From contig NC_044918.1 of the NCBI RefSeq assembly GCF_003576645.1, forward strand, positions 19,956,612-20,020,611: a stretch of DNA of 64,000 nucleotides. The letters are read 5' to 3'. The DNA comes from Ipomoea triloba (Eukaryota > Streptophyta > Magnoliopsida > Solanales > Convolvulaceae). Both the position numbers and the translations under genes were made by a program. The notes beneath the pieces were generated by a model, which worked only from the letters and a program-made list of their open reading frames with translations, was not told the DNA's origin and ran no database searches. Numbering within the stretch: the stretch's first letter is position 1; each line of letters opens with the position of its first letter. This document shows positions 47,908 through 61,931 of the stretch, one piece after another.

Positions 47908-50900
47908 CGAATTAAGAGATCGGGGATCTGCGGCGGCGACGACGTCGTCGTCGAATACCGGAGTTGCGTCCGGCTCGGTGGTGGAGGAGGACAGCTTGAG
48001 GAACGATGTTTACACGGCTGCGGCGTACGGGGACATGGAAAAGTTGCAGAGGTTGGTCGAGAGCGAGGGGTGCTCGGTTTCTGAGCCGGATGGCCTCGGC
48101 TACTACGCGCTCCAGTGGGCCGCTCTCAACAACCGCATTGCGGCTGCGCAATACATCATTGAGGTCTTTTAAGCTTCTCAGTTTTGGAAGATAATATAAT
48201 AACTGTGCGATATGATTCATTTCCTAAACCTGATCCCGCTTTGTATTTTGTGCGATTGTTTGAAATTGATAAATATTATACTTGATTTACCGAATCTGAA
48301 GAATGTATGCTTTTAAAAAATTGCTACATTCAAATTGTTTTCCAGAAAATGCAAATGTGGATATTGCTGAAGAGATGGTTGTAATTAGACATTAAATAAT
48401 TTAAGTTACATCGGAATCAGCATATACATGCTGCTATGCTATTGAAGTTAATGACTCCATTTAACAATGAGACAATGATTTTATGCTGCCAAAAGGCCTG
48501 TTCAAGGTTTCTCTTTGTGCTTCATCCGAAAATAACAGAAGTTAATATGATATATTTGGATGGATGAATTTTAGTTCCCATTCTTTTGTAACTTTGTTGT
48601 GAAAGTTTTGTTTTGCTTCAAGTATATACATACTAAGTACTGCCAATCACTTGGTGTTACAATTGGCAGCATGGAGGAGATGTAAATGCTGCAGATCATA
48701 CGGGGCAAACAGCATTACACTGGAGTGCAGTTCGGGGTGCAGTTTCGGTTTCAGAGCTTTTACTCCAAGAGGGTGCTCGGATAAATGTGGTTGATATATA
48801 TGGTTATCAGGTATACTATTCTTTTGCATGTATTTTATTTTTAGCACCTGACACTTAACAACTAAAGTTTTCCCCCTAAACAAATGCTTTGAATTGTTTT
48901 AAACTCATCCATTGGGTAATTTGTGCTTCAAATATGTCCTGATTTTTGGATTGGATACAATCCACAACCATACTCCATTTTCTGTGATCACCTAATATTT
49001 CACTTCCCCAAGATTCTAGGTGGACTTGAAACAAGTTCAATGCACAATCTAGATCCACCTTTTATGGCATATTCAGTTTTAGTTTACTTTTAGGTACAAT
49101 CTTGATTTCAATTGTTCTAATCAGGACTTTAAAATGCTTGTTTCTCATTCTCTCTAGTTGTGCCTTTCTAGGCTGAATTTTTTTTTGGATCCTTCATTAA
49201 TGATTTTGGTGCTTGTGCTTTCCTGTTTCCTGCTCTCCTTGCTATTATTTGATATCTAGATAGTAAGTGGTGGGACTTATATTCTATGATCCTTAATCAT
49301 CAAACTTTTGATAATAAAAGGACTATGCAATTGCTTACAGGCAACACATGTTGCTGCTCAATATGGTCAGACAGCTTTTCTTTATTATATAGTTACGAAG
49401 TGGAATGCTGATCCTGATGTTCCTGACAATGATGGGAGAAGCCCTTTACACTGGTATATAATTTTAAGCATTGCAATTTATATGTAATTGTTGTGTTGGA
49501 TTAGCATGTAGTACATTGTCTTTTCAACACTTTGTATCCTGCATAAAGTTTTGCATTTTGAACATAATTCAAATCTAGTGATTCAATTCCTTTTTTCCCT
49601 GTTATCAAATTGCTAAGAGGGAATTAAATTGTAACAAATTAAAAAATGCATGTATTTCTTTAATTTTCATCTTTATGTTCTGGTCCAGGTGACATGTTTT
49701 TTTCCACTTGACTCTGAACTTTAGTCAACTGGAAATTCATATCAATGCCACTATTAACGCAGACCATACTTAAGCAATGGTTGTATGTTCTGTAAAATGA
49801 AAATAGTATTATTATGTGAGCACTTATTCTAAGGTGTTATTTTATGTGTTTTATCTCCTTTTCTTTTTCCTCTTTTTAATTAGATTTTCATGTTCTTTTG
49901 GTCTGGGAAACTCTAGGGCTGCATACAAAGGCTTTGCTGATTGTATACGTCTGTTGCTATTTTTGGATGCATATAGGGGACGTCAGGATAAAGAGGGTAA
50001 TTTAAAATATTTAGCTTTCTGTTGGTGGACTTTCTAAAATTCTTGATAGAATTGCTTCTTACCACCTTCTACTCTAGGATGTACACCTCTTCATTGGGCT
50101 GCTATAAGGGGTAACCTGGAAGCATGCACAGTGTTAGTGCAGGCAGGGAAGAAGGAAGACCTGGTGGTGACTGATCATACTGGTCTTACACCTGCACAGC
50201 TTGCTTCTGATAAAAATCACCGACAAGTTGCTTTTTTCCTTGTAGGTATTCTGTAATTTAGTGATTCCTTTGTTGCTACAGAAGTAATGTTTTACTGCCC
50301 AGCATCAACAGTTACTGGTTTATGTGATTTTCATTTCTTTGTTCGTGATTTCAAGCTGTCCCAATTTGTATCAGCTCCAAAATATTCAGTTTGGCTTCAC
50401 CTGCTAGACTTTTTCTCCCACATTTTTTTTTCCATTTTTTTTCATTACTTATCAGCAACGTTATAAATGCACAATGTTCATAAGCAGATGGTAAAAATCA
50501 TTATGCACTTAACATACAAATATACTAATGTCTATAAAGATCAATTTCTGTCAGTTCTTACTTACACATCCCGACATCCCGTATTAATTATCTGATTATA
50601 GCAAACCAAATCTTTTTACTTTGATTCATGTTCTAATAATTGATAGCTTAAATTCATTTTATTATTATTATTATTATTTTTATTGTTGTTGTTGTTATTA
50701 TCATCATCATTATTGTTTTGCAAGTTGTTTCAAACTCTCTGCTTATTGTAAGTTTGTTTCGATTTTTGGTTATAAGATGAGATAGTTTGGAGTGGATGTG
50801 ATTCTTTGTCGCACAACTTTCTAACAAAGATCCTAAATGTTTCTTGGACAAATGTGGTTCTGCAGGGAAATGCTAGAAAGTTGTTTGAAAAACGTTGTGA

Positions 50901-53900
50901 TGGGAACAGCCGGCTTGGGAAAATTTCAAAACTAGGCTTTGCTCCTATACTATGGTGTATAATTTTTCTACTACTTGTAACGTATATCCATTCGGTCATC
51001 ATGGGTAATTTTTCATGCAAACTTTTTCTTGTTTTTGTTTTTATTTAAACTAATTAATTACTTTAACATGCAAATTAAATTCAATATTTACAATATTCTA
51101 TTTCCTATGTTTGATTCACAGCTCCTACTCTGCCAAAATTAACTGCCGGTGGTGCTTTATTTGCATGGTTGGGTGTTTTCATTGCAACTTCTGGACTAGT
51201 TATGTTTTATAGGTGTAGCAGGTATAACTCATGATCTTTCATTCTTTTGTTGGCTATACATTGAAGAGCAATGCTTACATTGTGGCAATGGGATGAAATG
51301 ACTAACTTAACCATTTTGCATTTTTCATTTTATAAACTAGTTGTTAAGCATTCATCTGCTGTCATTCTTTCTGTGTTCTTACTTCCAATGTCAAAAATAT
51401 GTTGTTGCTGACTCCCTGAAACAATTCTTCAATTAATTTTCTTATGTTACTTAGAAAAAGAACATTGCTTCCTTTTATTAAGACAAAAAGTGAATGTATT
51501 TATTTTAAAATTTCTATGAAGTCTCACCAAAAGAGGGACTGTAGGAATAAAAGTGGATGTATTATTTATGCTATGTGAACAAATTATGAACTTATTATTC
51601 ATGCATTTTTGCCCTAATGAAAGAATTCTCCTTTTATTCTGTTAAGCACCATTCCCTTCCCTAGATTTTCTGTCATTTTGCAGTGCTGGGTCTTGTGAAA
51701 TACAACTAATTATACATTTGGTGTGCATATTTGCTTCATGCTAATTTATTCATTTTTTACTTATGGTTTCACCATTTATAATCAGAAACATCCGTCTATT
51801 CCATTTTTAGTCTTGCTCTCTGTGGCTCATTTTGCATCATTATACCCTAGATAAAATAGGAACTTTGCTGCTAATTTTTGGCTGTGAGCTTGTTCAACAC
51901 CCATGTATCTCAAGTTCTAAACATGCTTATTGATTTTTGAATGTGTGTTGTCCTTGTTTGCAGCAACGACCCGGGTTACATAAGGATGAGCTTACATGAT
52001 TCACATGATACAAAAGATGATGTAAGTTTACCTCCATTTCTTTTCCATTAACACCTGCGTGCCCATTGCCCACCACCCAAACCTGAAAGGGGGCTATGTA
52101 ATGCGAGTAAAAACTAACCTACAACAGAACCATAACTAGAAAGGTCCATTATCCTCATTCATGAAATATAGCCTTGGTCACTTGAAATTACAGCTATGCA
52201 AAGTTCTTTTGTTACAAACTTAAAACTATGACTGACATGATTTTTTTTCTCCTTGTCTGAGGTTTTCCTTCTCAGGCATAATTTCATCATTGTTAAACCA
52301 CACATAAGAATTCCTTATGAGTATTTTTTTTTAAAAATTTCTTGTTACACTCTGAAATCTCATTTTGTTATGCTATCATTGTTATGTTAGGAACCATTAT
52401 TGAAGCTTGAAATGAACCACCCTGCTTTGGTTGCTGGAAACTGGTCTCAGCTTTGCTCCACATGCAAGGTACTTCTAGTTTTTTATTTTCTTCTCTTTTA
52501 TCATCTCTCTTTGAAGCTTTCTAATGCTTTATTTGCTGTTTCACCAGATTGTCCGTCCTCTTCGTGCAAAACACTGCTCCACCTGTGATCGTTGTGTGGA
52601 ACAATTCGATCATCATTGCCCTTGGGTATCTAATTGCATTGGCAAGGTGCTTAAAATTGAGTCCATCCTTTTCTCCCACTATAGTTTCATTGTCCTTTAA
52701 AAAAAATTCCACTTGATTCCCTATATTGTAGCGTCATATAGTCTGTAAATATTTAGCTCTTACATTTTTATTGAGACTTGACCAATTGCTAATGAACTTT
52801 CTCATTCAGAAAAACAAATGGGATTTTTTCTTGTTTCTTGTTCTTGAGGTGTTGGCTATGTTAATAACTGGTGGAGTCACCCTTACAAGTAAGACTTGTT
52901 TTGTATTTCCTTTTTATGTTTTATAGTCCTAGGTTTCTAGATTTTAATGACTAGAGGAACTTTATTTATGGGGTTTTATGGCAACTAAAATACCTCTCAA
53001 CATTTCAGGAGTCTTGACTGATCCAGTGGCTCCATCTTCTTTTGGTGCATGGTTAAACCACGCTGGTACTCAGCATATTGGTGCTATAATTTTTTTACTT
53101 GCAGATTTTTTCCTATTCTCTGGTGTGACAGTCTTAACTGTGACTCAAGCTTCTCAGGTTTGTTTCTTAGTTTTTTGTGCATTACCAAGTTTAACACACT
53201 AATACCTGAAATACACATTCATATTTTTTTTAAGTGCAGATTAACCTTTGGTTTTTGTTGCTTTTTTCTATTTTAGGAGTGGGGGAATGTTTCCCTTCAC
53301 TATGTGCAACATTGACTAAAATATGCTTTCCCCTTGTTATGTTTGAAAGCATCCTTTACTGTGGGGGAAAAGTTGCATGCTTAATTTGCATTATTCTTTT
53401 CTTATGTGAACTTAAGCACTCCGGACTCATTTTAAATGAATAAATAAAGAGCCTTTTTTTTGTTTTTGGTATTATGATTTAGTTTTGAGAACAAAAACAT
53501 CGAAGAGAAACTAAATGCTTAAACACGTTTAGTTTCATATTTTGGTTGTAATGTAATGGGTGAATTGGTGAAGGTGAGATTGGTATGCCAGATGATGTGG
53601 GTGGTAGGGTGGTATACACCCTTTTTGGTTGGGGGGTGTTAAGAGGTCATTAGTGAAATTTGAATAATGGTTTGATTGAAATATATATTTGGGACAGGAT
53701 ACATAGAGCCAATGGATGGTGGGTGTGTGGGCTTTCATCAAAAGAAGTCCAGATGGTTGAATGGGGTTAGTATAAGGTTGATGTGGAGTTAGTCATGATA
53801 CATGATGTGGATGTTAGGTTGTTTCAGAGACATGGGGAAGGCTACTGGTGAGTGGGGTTGAGGTGGCCGGTTGGTTAGGAATGACATATAATTCTCTCTA

Positions 53901-54522
53901 CAGTTTTTTCAACAAATGCAAATGTTTAGAAAATTAAGAAAATAACTTTACCAAATTTACCAAACACTGTTTCTTTTGTCAGTGTTGTCTTCAGAACTAT
54001 TTTCATTCAACTTTTAGCAGGTTGTTCATTTACTGACCTGATTATTTCTCAACGTTTACTGTCGATTTTACTTACTATTTACCCTTTGTGGTACAGATTT
54101 CTCGCAATATTACAACAAATGAAATGGCAAATGCATTGCGCTATAATTACCTCAGAGGGCCAGGTGGTCGCTTCAGAAATCCGTATGATCATGGGTGTAA
54201 GAAAAACTGTTCAGATTTCCTGATAAATGGGTATAATGAGGATATTGAGTGTAGTGAAGAATCAGCTGAAGGCGAAGGAGTTGGGATGATACAAATGGCT
54301 GCTAGTTCAGCCCTGCAAAACGGTGCCTGCCATTCTCAACAGACCAATGGAAACGACCATGTAGTTATCAATGTGAATAAGAACACGAGTAGCCATCAAA
54401 ATCATGTTCACGCTTCTCACTGTAATCATCATAATAGTAGCAAAAACAAAAGTGAATCTGTACCGTTGGGATTGGGTATGGGCTTAGGGCGAAATGCTGG
54501 CCGTACTGGGGTTGTTTCATGA
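47876..54522 (+). CDS. TIP1: Ankyrin-repeat DHHC protein S-acyltransferase, TIP1/PAT24-type
   Basis: Thirteen exons: 47876-48163, 48670-48810, 49341-49453, 49917-49996, 50078-50241, 50866-51004, 51122-51221, 51964-52021, 52391-52468, 52548-52646, 52810-52888, 53009-53157 and 54097-54522. All have GT-AG borders and total 637 codons plus a stop. About five or six ankyrin repeats fill residues 45-265 ([28 protein letters not shown]). Four membrane segments follow: two before and two after the zinc-binding Cys-rich domain. DPG lies before it, DHHC is near residues 408-411 with the flanking CSTC and [10 protein letters not shown], and a TTNE motif and NPYDHGC segment follow TM4. Enzymes of this family palmitoylate membrane-associated proteins at the Golgi and plasma membrane; Arabidopsis TIP1 is needed for root-hair and pollen-tube tip growth. 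The C-terminal [12 protein letters not shown] tail also fits TIP1. The ATG at 47876 starts the first Met-led reading frame. No lesion was seen. Confidence 0.93.
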
Positions 54523-54844
54523 TTGATGCCCCACCATTTTGGTTGAGAATGCCTCATTCATGGTTGCTGTTGTATGTCAGTAAGTAGACATGTTTAGGTT
54601 TAGTAGTAATTTACAATTTTTTTGGTCGTTTCCTATGTTCTCCGAGATTGTGAATGGCAAGAACATGTTTACATTAGAGCAAATGAGCTAAATATTTATG
54701 ATGGTAATGATAGTTGAGGCTTTGCGTTTTGAGATTTAGCAGTCTTCCTAGCTTCTTTCAACTTTCAAGTGGTAAAGAATTCTAATATTAATTGGGAAAC
54801 AATTACATGAGAGTAAATTGCAAAGAAAATTGTGCATAAGAGTG
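54523..54844 (+). other. 3' flank of TIP1
   Basis: The likely 3' UTR and downstream flank. No other gene seen. Confidence 0.5.
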
Positions 54845-54857
54845 ATGATCTTCTTGA

Positions 54858-55001
54858 ATACTACTAACTCTATTACAATGCAGTATCTGTTCATAACTAC
54901 TTTCTCAACATATTGAAGCACAAGAGTCAGTATTGACTCCACTGAGGCTCGAACCCACCCCCTCCCGTATAAATGGAAGGGTTTGATGCCACTGGACTAC
55001 A
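54858..55001 (-). mobile_element. tRNA-derived SINE, near full length
   Basis: This 144-bp insertion has a 13-bp target duplication, ATGATCTTCTTGA (54845-54857 and 55002-55014). On the minus strand it has an A box (TAGTCCAGTGG), a B box (GGTTCGAGCC) and a tail ending GAGTTAGTAGTAT. It is the best copy of the family for a consensus. Confidence 0.9.
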
Positions 55002-55014
55002 ATGATCTTCTTGA

Positions 55015-56390
55015 TTTTTGGAGACTATTTTTTCACATCTTGGAAGCAATTACATAATAATAGGCTTCCACTATCGAATGTAACCACAGGGAGACGAATT
55101 AATATTGCATCAACTGGGTGATAACTTATCTTAAATTTTTGTACTATAAATTATGTAGATGATGTTGCATTGGTAATACCTAATCTAAATTAATTAACAT
55201 GACTTGATGTGTATAGTAAAAATTTCACCGTTGCTTAAGGATTAATTGTTGTAACGCTAGTTTTAGTCCTGAATTCAGCTTTTTCCATCGAAAGACCGTG
55301 GGGGAAAAAAATACATAAAATTGTAATTTTATTCTCAAGCGTAGGAATGGTGTGTGGCGAGTACCAATAACAGGTAGGAACGTTGCATGAGTTTTTAATT
55401 ATTTTGTTTAAATGTTCAATTTCTTATGGAATAAAGAGCTACATGTGTTAAGTTTAAGATTTTTTTTTTTAGTATTATCAATATACCTTCTCTAATTGTT
55501 GTAGCCCACAGAGCCAATACCCCATTACTAAGGTTTGATCTTGCGACATTCATTTAAGAAGAGTCACAGAGGCGCCAACTGACCATGAGTGTTAAGCTTA
55601 GGATAGAAACTACAATTTTAATTCTTCTTTTATGATTTTTTTTTTTGAAAAAACAATTATCAAAAGACTAAAATTGAGATCACTGCAATGTCATTTTTTG
55701 TCCCTCAATTTTAATAAAATGACTTTTTTTTTTCTTGAGTTTTATTTTGGTTTTTAGGATAAAAAAAATACTTTATACACAATTTAGAGACAAAAAAAAA
55801 AATCAAATTGCAAATAATCAAGAACCAAAAAGTGACGAGATATAATTGTGTGGCAATATGTAGGGGTGTCAATGCAAGCTAGCTCACCCACTACAAGCAA
55901 AACTTTTCACGAGTCAACTTGCAAGCTAGATTTGCCCAACCCGGCTTAACCCGGCCTTCTAAATAGGTTGACATGTCTTACATGCCGGGTAGCGGGCTAG
56001 TTTTAGAAAAAAACAATTAAAAATAATTATATGACATAGTATATTATATTTTAATATATGAATGGGAGAAAATATAACTTTTAATTTATATGTCATATAT
56101 TTTAATGGATAATAATATTTTATTTATAATCATACCTTGTATTCATTTTTTTATATGAAAGTGTACTAATTTGCATTGTATTCAATCAATAATAATATAG
56201 ATGCTATAATTTAATCCATATTAATATTTTAAAAGTATATAAATACAAGAATATCTTTAAAAAGAAATTGGCCATCGACATGCTTCTTTGCAGCTTCTTT
56301 GTAGGCCAAAATGTATTTTCCCTAACTTGCCCCACCACATACCAATGCCTATTAGGTGGAAGATGATTCATGTAGTTGTGTAGAACATGT
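55015..56390. other. Gene-free region with decayed repeats
   Basis: 55861-55995 starts TAGGGGTGTCAATGCAAGCT and contains AACCCGGCTTAACCCGGC, a common dispersed repeat type. The rest is AT-rich. Confidence 0.5.
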
Positions 56391-56790
56391 ATAAGCTAGG
56401 TACATTATTTCTATCCGTAGAGTATATTATTTTTATATGTGATGTTCATTATTTGAATATGTACAAAATAATATGAAAAGAGTTTGGGGTTCATTATTTA
56501 TATGTACAAGGTTCACTATTTGTGTGCACATGGTTCATTATTTGAGCATATACAAACTAATTAAGATTAATTATTTATGCATGTATTATTTTAAAAAAAA
56601 TTAGGCATTATATTTTAGGTTCATTTCTATTGTACATGAGATTCATAATTTATAGAGCATAGCTGGACTTATTCAGCACACCCTACTCCCTTTTGTTAGA
56701 AATATGATATTTAGTAAATTTAAGTTCACTATTTGTATGCATAAGGTTAACTATTTATATGCATAAAGTTCATTATTTGTGTGAATGTGT
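56390..56790. repeat. Degenerate minisatellite GTTCATTATTTGTATGCATA
   Basis: About ten diverged repeats of 20-30 bp around GTTCATTATTT or GTACATTATTT. The motif is close to the core of the MITE at 17821-18089 (TACATTATTT), so it may be the core of a related, end-less element. Confidence 0.6.
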
Positions 56791-56999
56791 TTTGATGCAT
56801 GACTCACCCACAATAAATAAAATTGGTCACTACAGACTGGTCCAAGACCGTCTCAACCCACTTTAACACCCTTAAGAGCATCTCCAATAGTTGTAGTTTT
56901 TGATGAGTTTTTGCAAGTGTTAGTAGGAAAGAGAAGATGAGAGGGAATAAAAAATAAAAAATGAAAAGAAAAAAAGAAAAAAAAAAAAGCAAGTCAAAG

Positions 57000-57098
57000 C
57001 TCGCGAGCCGCTCGGTCAAAGCTCTGCTCGTTTAATAATTGAGTCGAACTCGAGCTCTAATGTCTTTGGCTCGTGGCTCGTCGAGCCGCTCGTGAGCC

Positions 57099-57133
<35 letters not shown>

Positions 57134-57350
57134 TATAAAATTATAGTTTATTTTTAATTGAAACATGAACTTAAAATCAAACAGGTTAAATTCGAACTCG
57201 AACTCGAGTTCAACCCTGATCTCGAGCTCAAGCTCCAGCTCGAACATCAATTCTCGAGCTCGAACTCGAGCCGAGCCTTCCTTAACGAGTTCGAGCTCGA
57301 GCCACCCTATGCTCAAGCTCGGCTCGGCTCGGCTCGTTTACACCCCTAGT
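57000..57350. repeat. GAGCTCGAGC/GGCTCG low-complexity repeat
   Basis: Two clusters of GCTCG/CGAGC-rich sequence flank a TA/CA microsatellite (57098-57136). The right end GGCTCGTTTACACCCCTA is the standard end of a widespread plant repeat. The Glu/Leu-rich frames in it (ELELELE) are by-products, not genes. Confidence 0.75.
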
Positions 57351-57590
57351 CCAGGGGCGCATGCATTGGGTGTGCAAGGTGCAAGGAACACGTCTCTGTT
57401 CGCTCACTCTCTCCTCCACGCGGGCCCACTTGCTCAATCCAAAAATATAATCTCTCATCCTGCAAAGACGCTACACCTTCTCTCTCATCTCCCTCTCTTC
57501 TCCACATCTAGATGGTCTTGACACCTACTTAGACTTGTTAAACCAAAAGTAAATTAAAATTACCTTTTTAATTTGTCTGGTCTTTTATTT

Positions 57591-57711
57591 TTTTTAGAAC
57601 TGACTCTATTACAATGTAATATCTGTTCGTAGCTACTTTCTCAACCTACTGAAACACAGCACAAAGAGTCAACAGTCGCCTCCACTGATGCTCGAACTCC
57701 CTCCCTCCATG
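57591..57711 (-). mobile_element. tRNA-derived SINE, 5'-truncated copy
   Basis: Same family as 54858-55001, in minus orientation, ending in an A-run. The flanking direct repeat TGGTCTTTTATTT lies at 57578-57590 and 57712-57724. The A box is missing. Confidence 0.82.
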
Positions 57712-58117
57712 TGGTCTTTTATTTGATTGCCTCTCAATAAAAATTTAAAAGTTGGTGCATTTAATGTGGACTGATTACAAATATTTAAGTTGATGAAGAA
57801 ATACTTAAATAATGATTCTTAGCCAATGCATTTTCATCCTCTTTAATCATATCATCACATACTTTGGATTAGTTTTAATGTTGGGTAAATCCTTTGAAGT
57901 TCTTAATCCTTCCTTCCCATTCTAATCACAATCACCATTGAAAAAGCCAAATTGGTAGACTTTATCCATAACATATATGATGATTGATGATTGATGATTG
58001 ATAGGACAAATTAGTGGCCGGCGTGGCCAAACCAATTTTACTATCAACAATTATTTAGCACACTACACGTGTACCCAAATCGTCACACTGCATTACACCT
58101 GTTAACAAAAACAAAGC

Positions 58118-58243
58118 CAAAGATGTTATGTTCCAACATATATAATATGTACTTATGACACTTAAATTTTACTTTATAGGCAAAGATGTTATGTTCCAAC
58201 ATATATAATATGTACTTATGACACTTAAAATTTTACTTTATAC
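58118..58243. repeat. 63-bp tandem duplication
   Basis: Two nearly identical units (58118-58180 and 58181-58243), each starting CAAAGATGTTATGTTCCAAC. They differ by about one base. Confidence 0.9.
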
Positions 58244-58244
58244 T

Positions 58245-59068
58245 TTTATTTATTTACTCAAAATTTTAATGTTGGTATTTTTGAGACTCACATAATGAAG
58301 ATAATTTATCATCTCCTATTACATCATAAAGTAAAGATTGAGAGTCCATGTAATATAATAGAACTTATTCTGAATATGCATTTGAATGAAGAAAAATATT
58401 TATTAGGTGATTAGAAATGAAAGTATTTGTTGAAAAATTATCATCAAAATTATAGATAAGTGATTATTATTTTGAGTGAAATTCACTTTTAATTTAGTCT
58501 AAGTAAAAATAATTTGAATTCTTTTAGTTGACGACGAGATGAATTTCGTATGTTTATATATTTGATATGAATAACAGGTAAATAATATATTTCTTTTTAA
58601 ACTGTATCCATTTGAAGCTTTGAAAAGATTTAATAAAAGAATTTTTGTCTCATGTTAAAAATAAATATGAGCTTATATTAATATAAATATATTTTCACTC
58701 TTTACTCATTAAGAGTCTATATATTAATTTTTTCAAATTTATTACTATTTTAATTGGATTTGATGTGACTTGGGGATATTCTCTATAGGAATAGTGTACT
58801 TCATATTGAGGTAGCGTATGGTTCAAACACTTTGGTAGTTTGTAATGGTAACATATTTAAATATATGTGGATTATCAAATGAGAACATAATTCTCCAGTA
58901 AAAAGTGAGGATTGATCTCAATCGTCCATCAAAATTCATTAATGATTGAGGAATGGAAATTTAGTAAAAAATACATGGTCAATTTTATAATTAAGGATTT
59001 AATAAAAAATACATGGTCAATTTTAATATTTTATAATTAATAAAAAAATTATTTTATATTTTTTTTAG
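58245..59068. other. AT-rich region without a gene
   Basis: No conserved frame or clear repeat beyond a short duplicated ATACATGGTCAATTTTA near 58970 and 59008. Confidence 0.5.
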
Positions 59069-59212
59069 TACTACTGACTATGTTACAATGCAGTATTTGT
59101 TCCTAACTACTTTTTGAAGCACAAAGAGTCAATATTGACTCTACTGATGCTTGAACCCACCCTCTTCCATATGGGAGTGTAATTGGATGCCACTAAATCA
59201 CAAGGTCTTAGC
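59069..59212 (-). mobile_element. tRNA-derived SINE copy
   Basis: Same family, minus orientation, with a decayed B box (GGTTCAAGC) and an A-rich 3' tail. I could not find a clear target duplication. Confidence 0.8.
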
Positions 59213-60570
59213 GAAGTTTCATATTTAATACATAGACAATAACTTTTTTCTTTCTTTCTTATTTTTGATTCCATTCTTAAAAATAAAGGATAAAAATGGT
59301 AATGTGTTCTATAAGTATTAATTTTAATTCAATAGTTAGTGAGCGAGATAACAAAAGTAGACAAACAAACATAATATTAAGCATCATCCATAGTAAGGTA
59401 TAAAAGATACCAACCAAACACAAATTAAATAATCTGTAAAATGATCTTGCGGAATACTTATTTTAAAGACAAGTTATCTTTTTAATTCTTTGTGTGTCCT
59501 AGAACACTTTGTGATAAGACTTGTAGGCCCTTCATAAAGTGATTGGGCTTGGCGGAAAGTTTTGTGATATTCTATTTCACAATATCATATATAGTTTCTA
59601 TTGATTCCATGTTACAATTAAAATAATCTTTATAAGATTCTTTTGTCATTTTACATAATAATATTATTTATGATTCCCCTTAACTCTAGGGGTTTTCCAT
59701 AACTTAAGAGCCTGGTTTCATTATATTTAGTGTATAACACCGATTGTGTCGTTAGGTATGCAAAAATGCATCAAATTATATTAAGAAACACACAATAATG
59801 AAATGCACCAACGCACCAAAAAAAAAAAAAAAAAAAAACCTCACCACAACTAATACTGCTTTTTTAACGTTTATAATCTTTATATGTACTTAATGGTGTG
59901 TTTTGTGGTAATGCATACTTAATGGTGCGTTTTAGTTCTTAATTCTTTTGAGAACTAAAAAATGATAACAATAATTTTAGTGTTGATTTATTAATGAAAT
60001 CAATCAAGAAATTGATAAAATATTGCAAAACTTTCAAGGTGGCCTAACAGTTTGGGAATGATGATGAGGTTGGACTATTATAGATATAATTAAATATGTA
60101 TTTTGTCAAAAAGAATTTCTCTTTTAAAATATGACATATGATTTAACTAGATAGAAAATTTTATTCCAAACTCTTCCAGCCCTTTTTATGAAAATTAAAT
60201 TATTCAAAACCAATTGACTTTTTGTATGCCCAATTTGCTTCCAAGGGCTATTTGATGGGTGAAAGTCGAAGGGTAAATTATACTTCGTGTCATGGATCAC
60301 AGTCTATTATTAAAATACTCCGTATTATGGATTCACTACAAATTTATATGTTTTGAATATAAATGCATGTTAATTATGACAATACTGTAACTTCATTAAA
60401 ATAACTTCAAGTCAACAATTATCACTTTAACACATTATTTTCTATATTTTGTATAAATAAAATCAATATTAAAAAAATATTGTTTATCTAGTTGAAATAT
60501 TTTAAATGACACTCATAATAATATATTTTTTCAGTACGCCGTTTAAATAATTGTGTGATGAACGTATATT
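59213..60570. other. AT-rich region without a gene
   Basis: It contains a poly-A run at 59818-59838. No coding signal. Confidence 0.5.
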
Positions 60571-60574
60571 AATG

Positions 60575-61030
60575 ACTTAATGAATCTGTAGTCCTAATAT
60601 ATTGAACTTGCAATATTAGTAAAATGAACTTTCTGTATTGTGGAAATGAACGTCAAATGTTCCCTTAATGAATCTGTTTAGGTCTATCAACATTTTGTTG
60701 TAGTTGCATTATTATTGTAAAGATAAACCTTTAGTGTTATATAAATGAACCTAATCTAGTATTGTAAAAATGAACTATAAGCATTGCAAAAATGAACCTG
60801 CGGTGTTTTATTAATGAGTCTATTTGAAATTCATTATTATAATGTAATTGCATTACAACTTTGAAAATAAACTTGCAGTGTTTTGCATAGAACTTGTAGT
60901 ATTATGAAAATGAAATTGATGTGTTTGCTTACTGAACATATTTGATATTTATCCGTATAATGATGTATTTGCATTAGTATTATGGAAATGAACCTATAAT
61001 ATATTGAAAATATAATGAACTTTGCAGTAG
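60575..61030. repeat. Degenerate minisatellite AATGAACCTGTAGTATTGT
   Basis: About a dozen diverged repeats of 25-35 bp with AATGAACYT and GTRTTNTG. Same general build as the repeat cores at 6.6, 56.4 and 62.9 kb. Confidence 0.6.
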
Positions 61031-61078
61031 TGTCTTAATATAATTGTAGATATGTTAATTTAAATATTGACAAAAATT

Positions 61079-61190
61079 GCCAAAGACCTTGTACTCTAGA
61101 GGCACCTAGTGTCCGAGTTAACATTCCCACATGGATGATGGAGTGGGTTCAATACCACATTGTAATAGAGTCAGTAGTACTCAAAAAAAA
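61079..61190 (+). mobile_element. tRNA-derived SINE, short copy with poly(A) tail
   Basis: This 112-bp copy lies in plus orientation and ends in GTAGTACTC plus nine A. It is flanked by the perfect 15-bp duplication ATATTGACAAAAATT (61064-61078 and 61191-61205). The centre is shorter than in the other copies. Confidence 0.88.
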
Positions 61191-61931
61191 ATATTGACAA
61201 AAATTAATATGAATATTATTTAAAAATCTTAATTAGAACTTTTTAAAGATATTTTTTATATGTTAATTTTATTTGTAAAAAAATAATTTTAAGTTTAAAA
61301 AAAATAATTTGAGTTCACATTGCAAGATGAACTATAGTCCAAAATACAACAATTCAAGTGGAAGCAGGGAGCGAGAGAGATAATTTTGCCTTTAATTAGA
61401 GGAGTAGAATATAATATAATGTTGATGGCCGGTATGAGTTAGTTTACTTAATTTGTAGTAGGTAAAAATGAGTGGGAGAATTATTTCTAATCTAATAAAT
61501 TCTATTTAGTCAGGTTGGTCTGATGTTGACTTGATAATTACAATGTTTTAAGTTTGACTCTTAAAAAGAACTGTCTATTGACATTGTTGGATTAAGTTAG
61601 TTAACTATCTTGTGGTCCTCCGCTGATTACAATTGCACTTTCAAATAGCAGTTACGATTTTTTTCAAAAATTAAAATAGTTATTTAAAAAAAAATTAAGA
61701 TTCACGTCATAATTTTGGTGTTGATGAAATTAAATGTAAAATAACTTGTGAATATTAATTGAATGTAAATCTAGATGTATTGATTTATATATTAAATGTA
61801 AAATTGATGAATGTTACAAAATTGTTAGAGAGTGGACGATAGTTTTCGAGTGACGATGAGGTTATAATATTATAGTGATTAGGATATATATAAAGATATA
61901 TATCTTTTGTGAAACAATAATGTCATTATTT

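Noticed and set aside
53158..54096. Possible extra exon in the long last intron of TIP1
   Set aside because: The short frames there have no similarity to DHHC proteins, and exons 12 and 13 join in phase across the TTNE region as expected.
57032..57521. Glu/Leu-rich and Ser-rich frames on both strands
   Set aside because: They are produced by the GAGCTC/GGCTCG repeat, which reads open in several frames on both strands.
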